A stretch of DNA of 25,665 nucleotides from Bacillota bacterium (GCA_023410885.1 JAEYPI010000169.1:1-25665), one strand, 5' to 3'. Numbered from the stretch's first letter, positions 16,401 to 22,964 are shown. Notes: generated from the sequence alone by a model not told the origin. Numbers and translations are program-made.

Positions 16401-17318
16401 CCTGATGAGATAAACAGTTTAGTGGGTACCTTTGGTGTTCCCGAGTTCGGCACAAAGTTTGTACGCCAGATGCTGGTGGATACCATGCCCTCCACCTTTG
16501 CTGAGCTTATGCGTATTTCGGGACTCTCCCATGGCACTGATGTTTGGCTTAATAACGCTCAGGACCTGGTAAGAAGCGGGACAACCAATCTTGCCAATGT
16601 TATCTCCACCCGTGATGATATTATGATTTATCTCATTCAGAAGGATTTGCCCCCATTAACAGCCTTTAAGATTATGGAGAATGTGCGTAAGGGTAAGGGA
16701 CTTACCCCTGAATATGAAGACTTGATGCGTGAAAAGAAGGTCCCTGAATGGTATATAGATTCTTGTAAGAAGATTAAGTACATGTTTCCGAAAGCACATG
16801 CAGCGGCTTATGTCATGATGGCTTTCCGAATTGCCTGGTTCAAGGTGTATTATCCTGAGGCCTTTTACGCAACCTATTTTTCAGTACGCGCTGACAGCTT
16901 TGACGCCAATATTGTCTCAAAAGGACTGGACACCATCAAAAGAACCGTGGAGGAAATTGAGCGCAAGGGGAATACGGCAACCAATAAGGAGAAAGATTTG
17001 CAGACGGTTCTTGAGGTTGCTCAGGAGATGTATGCCAGAGGCATTTCCTGCCTTCCCGTGGACTTGTATAAATCGGATGCTACACGGTTTATTATAACGA
17101 AAGAAGGCATTCTGCCGCCCTTTACCGCCTTGCAGGGCCTGGGTGCAGCTGCGGCACGCAATATTGTAAAGGCAAGGGAAGAGGGAGAGGGAGAAGAGTT
17201 TGTCTCCATTGAAGATCTTAAAATGAAATCCGGGATATCCAAAGCAGTGATTGAAATTCTGGAAACTCACGGCACATTGAAGGGTATGGACCAAAGTAGT
17301 CAAATGACGCTGTTCTAA
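13479..17318 (+). CDS. polC: DNA polymerase III alpha subunit, PolC type, lacking the exonuclease domain
   Basis: A 1279-residue replicative DNA polymerase. Domains in order: N-terminal domain (1-240), OB fold (from GRGVKGQ at 244), first part of PHP (HLHT 364-367, TDHG 396-399, YGIES 426-430), remainder of PHP (CDVHFLDP), polymerase palm with PDIDLNFS (catalytic D805 and D807) and D930 in LKLDILGHDD, zinc finger C750/C753/C776/C779, and a C-terminal clamp-binding motif QMTLF (1275-1279). Typical PolC is about 1430 residues with a DnaQ-like 3'-5' exonuclease inserted in PHP. Here YGIESYF runs after roughly 25 residues into the second PHP half (YHALILVKSQAGLKNLYRIV), with no DxE exonuclease motif. 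The frame is intact, so this is a domain absence and not a frameshift. PHP metal ligands look retained. Proofreading must come from PHP, from another protein, or be missing. Confidence 0.97.
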   Translation: MDKDVLKKSTLCEAFKGVIEKEKLQQEFARAFITSLCYHKTERKIEMHIECHDRVRHDQIKRLERAISEHFAMKVDVRPGFLNALTDEIQDWHKEYLMQHVQYEKASMFHFLEGADFKMSGRNLKVDLKNQASAILLSAGVGRCLEEAMTALFDRETKVTFIDAPMAHDAVDYIAEKQEAEARMVAEMMASIAEANAQKAPESGPKPQNSAPNQADNGFVKYKSQRKGASRDKSGAQDPNLIFGRGVKGQVVKMNQVDTNSGTVVIEGQILKTDQRVLKSGRTLITFDVTDFSSSLTCKLFPNENDLQTLSEKLVKGQYARINGEAQYDMFSKELVILARDILLVTVEKESRTDKAPVKRVELHLHTQMSQLDAISSTKDIIKRAAKWGHTAVAITDHGVVQAFPEAQDTAKEIKKKQEKDIKVLYGIESYFIAEEKFNAKGELDYKHCDTYHALILVKSQAGLKNLYRIVSEGHLNYFYKKPRLPKSLFDQYREGLIIGTACEAGELFQAVLKGAPEEELERICNYYDYLEIQPIGNNQFLVRNGQVADEEGLRDLNRKIVELGERYNKPVVATCDVHFLDPGDATYREILQTGQGYTDAAYQAPIYFRTTDEMLEEFAYLGEEKAYEVVVTNTNKIADSIETVQPIPSGTFPPHIDGAEEDIKRMSEEKVAELYGDPLPELVRARVDRELNSIIKNGFSVMYIIAQKLVKKSLDDGYLVGSRGSVGSSFVAYLIGITEVNSLPSHYRCGHCKYSEFFEKDGTIGCGFDLPEKNCPVCGQPLIKDGYDIPFETFLGFDGDKEPDIDLNFSGEYQAKAHKYTEELFGEGYTFKAGTIATIADKTAYGFVKKYLDEQQVVGTRAEIERLASGCTGIKRTTGQHPGGVMIVPRNKEIYDFTPIQRPADDTSSDIITTHFDYHSISGRILKLDILGHDDPTVIRMLEDLTGVDAQSIPIGEKRTMGIFSSTEPLGVKPDEINSLVGTFGVPEFGTKFVRQMLVDTMPSTFAELMRISGLSHGTDVWLNNAQDLVRSGTTNLANVISTRDDIMIYLIQKDLPPLTAFKIMENVRKGKGLTPEYEDLMREKKVPEWYIDSCKKIKYMFPKAHAAAYVMMAFRIAWFKVYYPEAFYATYFSVRADSFDANIVSKGLDTIKRTVEEIERKGNTATNKEKDLQTVLEVAQEMYARGISCLPVDLYKSDATRFIITKEGILPPFTALQGLGAAAARNIVKAREEGEGEEFVSIEDLKMKSGISKAVIEILETHGTLKGMDQSSQMTLF

Positions 17319-17408
17319 ATGAGAAGCATGGTATGTAATGCTGCTTTTCAAAAACGTATGAGGGATGAAAAATTTATTTCGAAAGGCTAAAGGATGGAGG
17401 GTGTTATT

Positions 17409-18233
17409 ATGAAGGACATGATGAAGAGGCTCGGTAAGACAGTAGACTACTTAAAGAGTATAATCAGTTACACACCGGAAATTGCCATTATTTTAGGCTC
17501 AGGTCTTGGCAAATTAGCTGAGTTTATTCAGGACCGTCAAGAGATATCCTACGAGGATATTCCCAACTTTCCTCAGACAACGGTGGTTGGCCATGAGGGT
17601 AAGCTCATATTCGGAACCCTCGGAGGACGTAAGGTATTGGCCATGAAGGGCCGCTTCCACTATTATGAAGGCAATGACATGGAGGTCGTGGTTTATCCCA
17701 TTCGCGTTTTTAAGCAGATGGGTATTCAAAACATCATTGTGACCAATGCGGCCGGAGGTGTCAACTTAAGCTTTGTTCCCGGCGATCTTATGCTGATTAC
17801 AGATCAAATCAGCCTCTTCTGTGACAACCCCTTAAGGGGCGAAAACCTGGATGAATTAGGCCCCCGTTTCCCCGATATGTCAAAGGCTTATGATGAGCAG
17901 TTGCAAACCGTTGCCCTGGAGGTTGCAAAGAAGCTTAATATTGATTTAAAATCGGGTGTTTACTCATACTGCAAAGGGCCATCCTTTGAATCACCCGCAG
18001 AGATTAAAGCCCTGCGTACACTGGGAGCCGATGCAGTGGGCATGTCCACCGTTCCCGAGGTCATTACGGCCCGTCATATGGGCATGCGGGTTTTAGGAAT
18101 CTCATGCATCACCAATATGGCCGCCGGTATTCTGGATCAGCCCCTGAATCATGAAGAGGTCATGGAAACAGGAAAACAAGTGGAGAAGAAGTTTTCAAGC
18201 CTTGTCAGCGACATTGTAGCCAATTGGCATTAA
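17409..18233 (+). CDS. punA: Purine nucleoside phosphorylase
   Basis: A 274-residue cytoplasmic enzyme of the trimeric PNP/MTAP family that splits guanosine and inosine with phosphate to free base and ribose-1-phosphate. Motifs: ILGSGLGKLAE (phosphate loop), GHEGKLIFG, the KGRFHYYEG phosphate/nucleoside site, TNAAGGVN (signature), YCKGPSFESPAE, and VGMSTVPEVITARHMG with the base-binding stretch near ITNMAAGI. The ATG at 17409 follows GGAGGG at 17396-17401; an upstream ATG at 17394 overlaps that site and is rejected. It lies 90 bases after polC with no terminator between, so it may be co-transcribed, and it ends before the terminator at 18294-18335. Confidence 0.95.
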   Translation: MKDMMKRLGKTVDYLKSIISYTPEIAIILGSGLGKLAEFIQDRQEISYEDIPNFPQTTVVGHEGKLIFGTLGGRKVLAMKGRFHYYEGNDMEVVVYPIRVFKQMGIQNIIVTNAAGGVNLSFVPGDLMLITDQISLFCDNPLRGENLDELGPRFPDMSKAYDEQLQTVALEVAKKLNIDLKSGVYSYCKGPSFESPAEIKALRTLGADAVGMSTVPEVITARHMGMRVLGISCITNMAAGILDQPLNHEEVMETGKQVEKKFSSLVSDIVANWH

Positions 18234-18240
18234 AATAAGA

Positions 18241-18270
18241 GGACGGTTCTTTGAGTTCTTTCAGAACGGA
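18241..18270. repeat. Degenerate palindromic repeat sharing GGACGGTTCT with the 22898 element
   Basis: GGACGGTTCT (18241-18250) is followed by AGAACGG (18263-18269), an imperfect inverted repeat around a 12-base centre. The same 10-mer occurs in the perfect palindrome at 22898-22964. It may be a decayed copy of the same repeat family; the match is short, so this is tentative. Confidence 0.4.
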
Positions 18271-18293
18271 CAACAAATCCCACCCCATACGAA

Positions 18294-18335
18294 AATGCGG
18301 AGTACAATTTTTCCTATTGCACTCCGCATTTTTTT
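18294..18335 (+). terminator. Rho-independent terminator after punA
   Basis: AATGCGGAGT (18294-18303) pairs with ACTCCGCATT (18321-18330), extended inward by CAAT/ATTG across a mismatch, with a long T run after it. It lies between punA (plus) and the convergent feo genes (minus). Confidence 0.93.
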
Positions 18336-18406
18336 AATATAAGGAACGAATATCAACAAAGTCTACGACGCACCAGCGAGTTGATTTTGTTATTAACCTC
18401 GGTATT

Positions 18407-18583
18407 TCAGGGTTTAGTATGACACATTGAGGAGCTGGGACAATCCTTACAGCCGCAGCCGCAGCCTAGGGCCGCTCCCTTTTTCTTATCCCGTACCATC
18501 TTTGCGATGATGAGCGCAACAACAACTAATAGAATTGTGCCGATGATGAGTGTTCCTAGGTTTTCTGATATAAATTGAAACAT
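18407..18583 (-). CDS. FeoB-associated Cys-rich membrane protein
   Basis: A 58-residue protein. The start is ATG (complement of 18581-18583) with an AAGGAGGG ribosome binding site, and the stop is TGA. One membrane segment (about residues 10-27, ending VVVALIIAK) is followed by a basic stretch (MVRDKKKG) and a Cys-rich tail (GCGCGCKDCPSS, then SMCH) with five Cys. This is the FeoB-associated Cys-rich membrane protein family, which is typically found directly after feoB in Clostridia. Its exact role in iron uptake is unproven; the Cys tail could bind ferrous iron at the inner face of the FeoB channel. It begins 15 bases after the feoB stop and is almost certainly co-transcribed with it. Confidence 0.9.
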   Translation of the reverse strand: MFQFISENLGTLIIGTILLVVVALIIAKMVRDKKKGAALGCGCGCKDCPSSSMCHTKP

Positions 18584-18598
18584 AATAACCCTCCTTCG

Positions 18599-20854
18599 CT
18601 AAGCGCTGACTTGCATTTTCAGTGCTTTATCTTCTTTATAGGGCCTTACCAGCAGATAGATAAATCCTGCAATGAGCAGTAGCGCGATAACGGTTCCTAA
18701 ACCAAAGCTTCCACCTGCAAACAGGCTTCCAATTTGATAAATACAAAGGGCCACTGCATATGCAAATAGTGTTTGATACCCTATGGCAAACCAGGTCCAT
18801 TTGCCGTTATTCATTTCCCGCTTGATTGCACCGATTGCCGCAAAGCAGGGGGCGCACAACAGGTTGAACACAAGGAAGGCATATGCGGAAGCGGTTGTGA
18901 AATTCGCAGCCAAGGCTTCCCAGATTTCAAGGCCGTCTTCTGCGACCTCACCGAACCCATAGAGAATGCCAAAGGTACCGACAACATTTTCCTTGGCAAT
19001 AAGGCCTGTAACCGTTGCAACAGTAGCCTGCCAGCTCCCAAAGCCAAGAGGTGCAAATAAACCTGCAAAAAGATTGCCAATCACAGCAAGGAACCCTTCA
19101 TCAATGTTTTCTACCATGGTGAGCTTACCGTCTACAATGCCAAAGCTCATCAGGAACCATAAGAAAATCGTGGATAAGAGAATAATGGTACCTGCTTTTT
19201 TAACAAAGGACCAGCCACGTTCCCACATGCTGCGCAGAATATTGCCAATTGTGGGGAGGTGATAAGCAGGCAGCTCCATAACAAAGGGTGCCGGGTCTCC
19301 GGCAAATAATTTGGTCTTTTTCAGTATAATGCCCGAGATAACAATGGCACCAATTCCAATGAAATAAGCACTTGGGGCTACCCACCATGAACCGCCAAAC
19401 AGCGCGCCTGCAATGAGAGCAATGATGGGCAGCTTAGCACCACAGGGAATAAAGGTGGTAGTGATAATGGTCATTCTTCTGTCACGCACATTTTCAATGG
19501 TACGGGAAGCCATGATTCCAGGAACACCGCAGCCTGTACCAACAAGCATTGGGATGAAGGATTTACCGGAGAGCCCGAATTTACGGAAAATACGGTCCAT
19601 AATAAAGGCAATACGTGCCATATAACCGCAGGCCTCCAAGAAAGCTAAGAAAAGGAAGAGGATGAACATTTGAGGGACAAAGCCAAGCACAGCTCCGACA
19701 CCTGCGACAATACCATCGAGTATCAAGCTCTTGAGCCAATCAGCTGTTCCTAGGGCATCAAGGCCCCTTTCAACTAGGACGGGAATACCGGGTACCCATA
19801 CGCCAAAATTGGCAGGATCGGGTTCTTCCACCTCTTGTCCTGCTTCCAACGCCAGTTCAAATCCCTCAACAGCTTCACCGTAGGTGTCAGCACCTATACC
19901 GAGTAAATGCCAGCCATCGCCAAAGACGCCGTCATTGGCCCAGTCTGTTGCAATGGTACCCACGGTTGTGATGGAGACAAAATAAACAATAAACATGACT
20001 ATAGCAAAAATGGGTAGTGCCAGCCAACGGTTGGTGACGACTTTATCAATTTTATCCGATGTGGTCAGCCTTGATTTATTCTTTTTGACATAGCAATGCT
20101 TAATGATGGCAGAAATAGCATTATAGCGTTCATTTGTAATAATGCTTTCGCTGTCGTCATCCCAATCCTTTTCAACAGCTTCAATGAGCCCTTCTACATC
20201 AAGAGGGCTCTTAAGCTTGGCCGCAATTTTGCTGTCTCGTTCAAACAGCTTAATGGCATAAAATCGCTTTTGTTCCACAGGGATATCACTGGTCAGCTTA
20301 GCGGCAATTTGCTCAAGTGCATCTTCAACATTTTTAGAAAAAGCATGCTGAGGCTTGTTTCTGGCCTTTTTCTTTGCAAGGGCCATTGCCTTCTCTGCAG
20401 CTTCCATGATGCCGGTGCCCTTTAAAGCAGAGACCGAGACCACTTCACAATTGAGTTCCTTGGATAAACCCTCAAAATTGATTTTATCCCCGTTCTTATT
20501 GACAATATCCATCATATTGACAGCAATAACTACAGGAATGCCAATCTCTGCAAGTTGTGTTGTAAGGTACAGATTACGCTCAATATTCGTTCCGTCGACG
20601 ATATTGAGAATCGCATCAGGTTTTTCATTTAGCAAAAAGTCTCTTGCAACCACTTCCTCTAAAGTATAGGGAGAAAGCGAGTAAATTCCGGGCAGGTCAA
20701 CGATAGTGACGTCCTTGTGCCCCTTTAATTGTCCTTCTTTTTTTTCAACCGTGACACCGGGCCAGTTACCCACAAATTGATTGGAACCGGTCAGTGCGTT
20801 AAAAAGAGTGGTTTTGCCGCTATTTGGGTTACCGGCAAGCGCAATTTTGATCAC
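18599..20854 (-). CDS. feoB: Ferrous iron transport protein B
   Basis: A 751-residue inner-membrane Fe(II) transporter. The GTG at 20854 is chosen as start: an AAGGAGGG site lies 7 bases upstream, the N-terminus becomes the canonical VIKIALAGNPNSGKTT, and the likely promoter lies between it and the ATG at 20905. G-domain motifs are GNPNSGKT (8-15), DLPG (53-56) and NMMD (113-116). A helical regulatory domain follows (about 165-290), then the transmembrane part with the two Gate motifs GTGCGVPGIMASRT and FIPCGAKLP and their conserved Cys. A loop rich in Glu/Asp (EAGQEVEEPDPANFG) lies in the first extracytoplasmic stretch. It works with the FeoA proteins encoded upstream. TAG stop. Confidence 0.97.
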   Translation of the reverse strand: MIKIALAGNPNSGKTTLFNALTGSNQFVGNWPGVTVEKKEGQLKGHKDVTIVDLPGIYSLSPYTLEEVVARDFLLNEKPDAILNIVDGTNIERNLYLTTQLAEIGIPVVIAVNMMDIVNKNGDKINFEGLSKELNCEVVSVSALKGTGIMEAAEKAMALAKKKARNKPQHAFSKNVEDALEQIAAKLTSDIPVEQKRFYAIKLFERDSKIAAKLKSPLDVEGLIEAVEKDWDDDSESIITNERYNAISAIIKHCYVKKNKSRLTTSDKIDKVVTNRWLALPIFAIVMFIVYFVSITTVGTIATDWANDGVFGDGWHLLGIGADTYGEAVEGFELALEAGQEVEEPDPANFGVWVPGIPVLVERGLDALGTADWLKSLILDGIVAGVGAVLGFVPQMFILFLFLAFLEACGYMARIAFIMDRIFRKFGLSGKSFIPMLVGTGCGVPGIMASRTIENVRDRRMTIITTTFIPCGAKLPIIALIAGALFGGSWWVAPSAYFIGIGAIVISGIILKKTKLFAGDPAPFVMELPAYHLPTIGNILRSMWERGWSFVKKAGTIILLSTIFLWFLMSFGIVDGKLTMVENIDEGFLAVIGNLFAGLFAPLGFGSWQATVATVTGLIAKENVVGTFGILYGFGEVAEDGLEIWEALAANFTTASAYAFLVFNLLCAPCFAAIGAIKREMNNGKWTWFAIGYQTLFAYAVALCIYQIGSLFAGGSFGLGTVIALLLIAGFIYLLVRPYKEDKALKMQVSA

Positions 20855-20890
20855 ATTTATGCCCTCCTTATGGCATTCATTGGCAGATTC

Positions 20891-20925
20891 ATAGTAGTCC
20901 TTCATTTGGTTAGCGTCAACTAACC
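20891..20925 (-). promoter_or_regulatory. feoB promoter with DtxR-type operator over the -35 box
   Basis: The operator GGTTAG (20908-20913), spacer CGTCAA, CTAACC (20920-20925) is a perfect 6-6-6 inverted repeat. Read on the minus strand, the spacer is TTGACG, a good -35, and TACTAT (20896-20891) lies 17 bases downstream as a -10. Repressor binding would cover the -35 box. The start of transcription would be near 20884, about 30 bases before the GTG of feoB. Confidence 0.7.
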
Positions 20926-20934
20926 GTCTGCTCT

Positions 20935-20958
20935 AAAAATGCAGAGACTTCTCTCCGC
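20935..20958 (-). terminator. Terminator between feoA and feoB
   Basis: On the minus strand GCGGAGA pairs with TCTCTGC (one G-T wobble) around loop GAAG, followed by ATTTTT (20940-20935). It suggests that the feoA pair forms its own short transcript or is partly attenuated, and that feoB has a separate promoter. Confidence 0.65.
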
Positions 20959-20969
20959 TTATTTTAAAG

Positions 20970-21191
20970 CTATTCTACTTCAATCATTTCAGCATCTGAT
21001 TTTCTCAGGGACAATTCATAGCCACGTACATTAAGTTCTACCGGATCACCAAGGGGGGCCACCTTACGAACATAGATTTCACAGCCTTTTGTTATTCCCA
21101 TATCCATCATGCGTCGTTTTACTGCGCCTTCTCCATGAAGCTTAACAACAGTGACTGTCTGACCACACTTCACGTCTTTTAGGGTCTGCAT
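20970..21191 (-). CDS. feoA: FeoA domain protein (second in transcription order)
   Basis: A 73-residue SH3-like FeoA protein. It starts MQTLKDVKCGQTVTVVKL; the ATG at 21191 has an AAGGAG ribosome binding site, whereas the open frame upstream to 21254 overlaps the preceding gene and lacks one. The family pattern is visible: a first beta strand, GEGAVKRRMMDMGITKG (helix and turn), then VAPLGDPVELNVRGYELSLRKSDAEMIEV, the usual C-terminal strand pattern. FeoA binds the cytosolic side of FeoB and is needed for Fe(II) uptake. It lies 22 bases after the first FeoA gene and is followed by a terminator. Confidence 0.95.
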   Translation of the reverse strand: MQTLKDVKCGQTVTVVKLHGEGAVKRRMMDMGITKGCEIYVRKVAPLGDPVELNVRGYELSLRKSDAEMIEVE

Positions 21192-21213
21192 CTTTTTTTG
21201 CTCCTTCCCGCAT

Positions 21214-21423
21214 CTACACCATGATCTTATTTGCCATCTCCCGGCTGATTGCAATGCGCGAATCCTTTACATTAACAATCACATTTCCGCCGATTTCGGA
21301 AACGACTGTAACATTTCCACCTACCACAAAACCGAGGTTTTCAAGAAATCGTCTGGTGTCTTCCTTACCGCCTATTTTCTTAATAGCATTGATTTCTCCC
21401 GCTTTTACCATTGATAAAGGCAT
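21214..21423 (-). CDS. feoA: FeoA domain protein (first in transcription order)
   Basis: A 69-residue FeoA-like protein. It starts MPLSMVKAGE with a GAGGAG ribosome binding site. Core features are GGKEDTRRFLENLGFVVGG (helix), VTVVSEIGGNVIVNVKDSRIAISREMA (strands), and a Met-Val end. It differs clearly from its neighbour, so the pair is not a recent duplication; two dissimilar FeoA proteins next to one FeoB is a common clostridial arrangement. It is the first gene of the minus-strand feo transcript and lies directly behind three operators. Confidence 0.93.
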   Translation of the reverse strand: MPLSMVKAGEINAIKKIGGKEDTRRFLENLGFVVGGNVTVVSEIGGNVIVNVKDSRIAISREMANKIMV

Positions 21424-21450
21424 AATGCTCCACTCCTCATTCTCGTAGTT

Positions 21451-21468
21451 GGTAAGTTTTGCCTAACT
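21451..21468. promoter_or_regulatory. DtxR-type operator, feoA proximal copy
   Basis: GGTAAG, spacer TTTTGC, CTAACT: 10 of 12 half-site bases match GGTTAG-N6-CTAACC. It lies 28 bases upstream of the first feoA start and is flanked by a further outer GTAGTT/AACTAC match. Confidence 0.6.
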
Positions 21469-21484
21469 ACCCTTCAAAATAATT

Positions 21485-21502
21485 GGTTAGATATTACTAA
21501 CC
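21485..21502. promoter_or_regulatory. DtxR-type operator, perfect copy in feoA promoter
   Basis: GGTTAG, spacer ATATTA, CTAACC, embedded in a 10-bp perfect inverted repeat AATTGGTTAG/CTAACCAATT (21481-21506). A possible minus-strand promoter TTGGTT-17-TATTTT overlaps it. This is the strongest site of the set. Confidence 0.8.
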
Positions 21503-21509
21503 AATTACA

Positions 21510-21527
21510 GGTTAGCAGATACTAACT
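21510..21527. promoter_or_regulatory. DtxR-type operator, distal copy in feoA promoter
   Basis: GGTTAG, spacer CAGATA, CTAACT: 11 of 12 half-site bases match. The centre lies 25 bases from the preceding operator, that is on a different helical face, so the repressor may load several dimers. Confidence 0.75.
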
Positions 21528-21603
21528 TGTCAGTCAATATCTTTTTATATAAAAAACAAGGCCTATTAGAACTTCGTTAATTATTAAATTTTACCAAAAT
21601 TCA

Positions 21604-21651
21604 TTGAAATACTTAAAAAATATGCTAACATAGGGTTAGTAGATGTTATCC
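21604..21651 (+). promoter_or_regulatory. Promoter and operator of the DtxR-family regulator gene
   Basis: TTGAAA (21604-21609), 16 bases, TAACAT (21626-21631) is a plausible sigma-A promoter. Directly downstream lies GGTTAG, TAGATG, TTATCC (21634-21651), matching 10 of 12 operator bases, so the regulator probably represses its own gene. Confidence 0.55.
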
Positions 21652-21668
21652 TGCGAGGAGGTGGGTCA

Positions 21669-22046
21669 TTGAAAATAAAGGAATCGGCGGAGAATTATCT
21701 TGAAACCATATTAATGTTAAGTAAAAAAAGCCCCGAGGTTCGTTCTATCGATATTGTCAATGAACTTGAATATACAAAACCAAGCGTCAGTGTTGCCATG
21801 AAAAATTTGCGAGAGAACGGCTATATCCTCATGGATAAAGATGGATTTATCTCTTTGACAGATAAAGGACGCGAGATTGCTGAAACCATGTATGAGAGAC
21901 ATAAGCTTCTCTCGAATTGGTTGATGTTTCTTGGTGTTGATGAAGAAACAGCCATGGAGGATGCCTGCCGGATTGAGCATGTTATCAGCACCGAAAGCTT
22001 CGAAGCCATCAAAAGCCACGCCAATGATAATAGAATGAAAAAATAA
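21669..22046 (+). CDS. DtxR/MntR-family metal-dependent transcriptional repressor
   Basis: A 125-residue DNA-binding protein. The start is TTG at 21669, the only in-frame start with a proper spacing to GAGGAGG (21655-21661). The winged helix-turn-helix occupies about residues 5-68 (RSIDIVNELEYTKPSVSVAMKNL is the HTH). The dimerisation/metal domain has H78 (YERHKLLSNWL) and C100-x-x-E103-H104 (DACRIEHVIS), the DtxR pattern in which Cys accompanies Glu and His; MntR has Glu in place of that Cys. No SH3-like third domain is present, as in MntR. Surrounded by five matching operators and a divergent feo operon, it is most likely an Fe(II)-dependent repressor of iron uptake. A terminator follows. 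Confidence 0.93.
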   Translation: MKIKESAENYLETILMLSKKSPEVRSIDIVNELEYTKPSVSVAMKNLRENGYILMDKDGFISLTDKGREIAETMYERHKLLSNWLMFLGVDEETAMEDACRIEHVISTESFEAIKSHANDNRMKK

Positions 22047-22057
22047 ATCACAATAAG

Positions 22058-22100
22058 AACCACAGGAGTTTGTAACCAAGTATCTGTCCTGTGGTTTTTT
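22058..22100 (+). terminator. Rho-independent terminator after the regulator gene
   Basis: AACCACAGGA (22058-22067) and TCCTGTGGTT (22087-22096) form a perfect 10-bp stem with a 19-base loop, followed by further T residues. The next gene's ribosome binding site starts at 22106, so that gene has no room for its own promoter downstream of this hairpin. Confidence 0.9.
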
Positions 22101-22116
22101 GCATTAGGAGGATGGG

Positions 22117-22899
22117 ATGGACTTTCATAATAAAGTCGCAGTCATTACCGGGGGTGCATTGGGTATTGGAAAATGCTTGGTGCAGGAATTCATTAAAGCC
22201 GGTGCAAAAGTTGCTTTCATTGATTTTAATGAAGAGGCTGGCAAAAAAACAGCCAGAGAACTCCGGCACGCGGGTGGCGATGCACTGTTCTATAAGGGGG
22301 ATATTGGAAAAGAATCCGATTTGCGATCCTTTTCAGAGCAAATAGTAGAAACCTTCGGACGTTTGGATTTCTTAATTCATAATGCCATGGTCAGCAAAAA
22401 AGGTATTTTGTCGGGTTGTAGCTATGAGGATTTTAACGAGGTACTGCGAGTGGGCATAGCAGCACCCTATATGCTTACCAAGCTACTGCTGCCCTATTTC
22501 AACGAAAATGCGGCCATCGTCAATATATCCTCTACCCGGGCTTTTCAGTCCCAGCAGGACACCGAGAGCTACTCCGCAGCCAAGGGCGGTATTACGGCGC
22601 TGACCCATGCATTGGCAGTGAGCCTGGCAGGTCGTGTGCGTGTGAATTCCATCGCTCCGGGCTGGATTGATACGGGAAGTACCTATGATGAGCATTATGT
22701 TGCTGAGTACAAAGAGGTCGATAAGTATCAGCACCCCTCAAAAAGAGTAGGACATCCCATGGATATTGCCAGAGCGGTTTTCTTTTTATGTGATGAAAAG
22801 AACAGCTTCATCAATGGTCAGAATATCACGGTAGATGGCGGCATGAGCAAGCTGATGATCTATACTGAAGACTATGGCTGGCATTATGAGTCAAGGTGA
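22117..22899 (+). CDS. Short-chain dehydrogenase/reductase (SDR), classical type
   Basis: A 260-residue NAD(P)-dependent oxidoreductase. The cofactor motif TGGALGIG is at 11-18, the acidic D36 at the end of the second strand suggests NAD(H) preference, HNA is at 88-90 (usually NNAG), and the catalytic S139, Y152 and K156 (SYSAAKG) are followed by PGWIDTG and the C-terminal INGQNITVDGGMSK. The length is normal. The ATG at 22117 has an AGGAGG ribosome binding site at 22106-22111. The substrate is unknown. It must be read through the preceding terminator or from a promoter inside the regulator gene. Its stop codon overlaps the first base pairs of a long palindrome, and the last three codons are part of a 10-base tandem duplication, so the C-terminus may have been altered by the insertion. 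Confidence 0.92.
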   Translation: MDFHNKVAVITGGALGIGKCLVQEFIKAGAKVAFIDFNEEAGKKTARELRHAGGDALFYKGDIGKESDLRSFSEQIVETFGRLDFLIHNAMVSKKGILSGCSYEDFNEVLRVGIAAPYMLTKLLLPYFNENAAIVNISSTRAFQSQQDTESYSAAKGGITALTHALAVSLAGRVRVNSIAPGWIDTGSTYDEHYVAEYKEVDKYQHPSKRVGHPMDIARAVFFLCDEKNSFINGQNITVDGGMSKLMIYTEDYGWHYESR

Positions 22900-22906
22900 G
22901 TCAAGG
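22887..22906. repeat. Tandem 10-base duplication TGAGTCAAGG
   Basis: TGAGTCAAGG occurs at 22887-22896 and again at 22897-22906. The second copy is the outer edge of the palindrome that follows. This could be a scar of insertion or slippage. Confidence 0.85.
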
Positions 22907-22964
22907 GGACGGTTCTCGTGACCCACCCCAAGAAAATGGGTCACGAGAACCGTCCCCTTGACTC
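22898..22964. repeat. Perfect 28-bp inverted repeat (REP-like palindrome)
   Basis: The left arm 22898-22925 and right arm 22937-22964 are perfectly complementary, with an 11-base loop. The arms contain GGGGACGGTTCTCGTGACCC, a sequence type that, from memory, recurs in many clostridial genomes as a REP-like element, sometimes next to REP-associated Y1 transposases. It fills the whole gap between two convergent genes: the SDR stop codon overlaps the left arm and the minus-strand gene ends 3 bases beyond the right arm. It could terminate both transcripts, although no T run is present. Confidence 0.9.
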
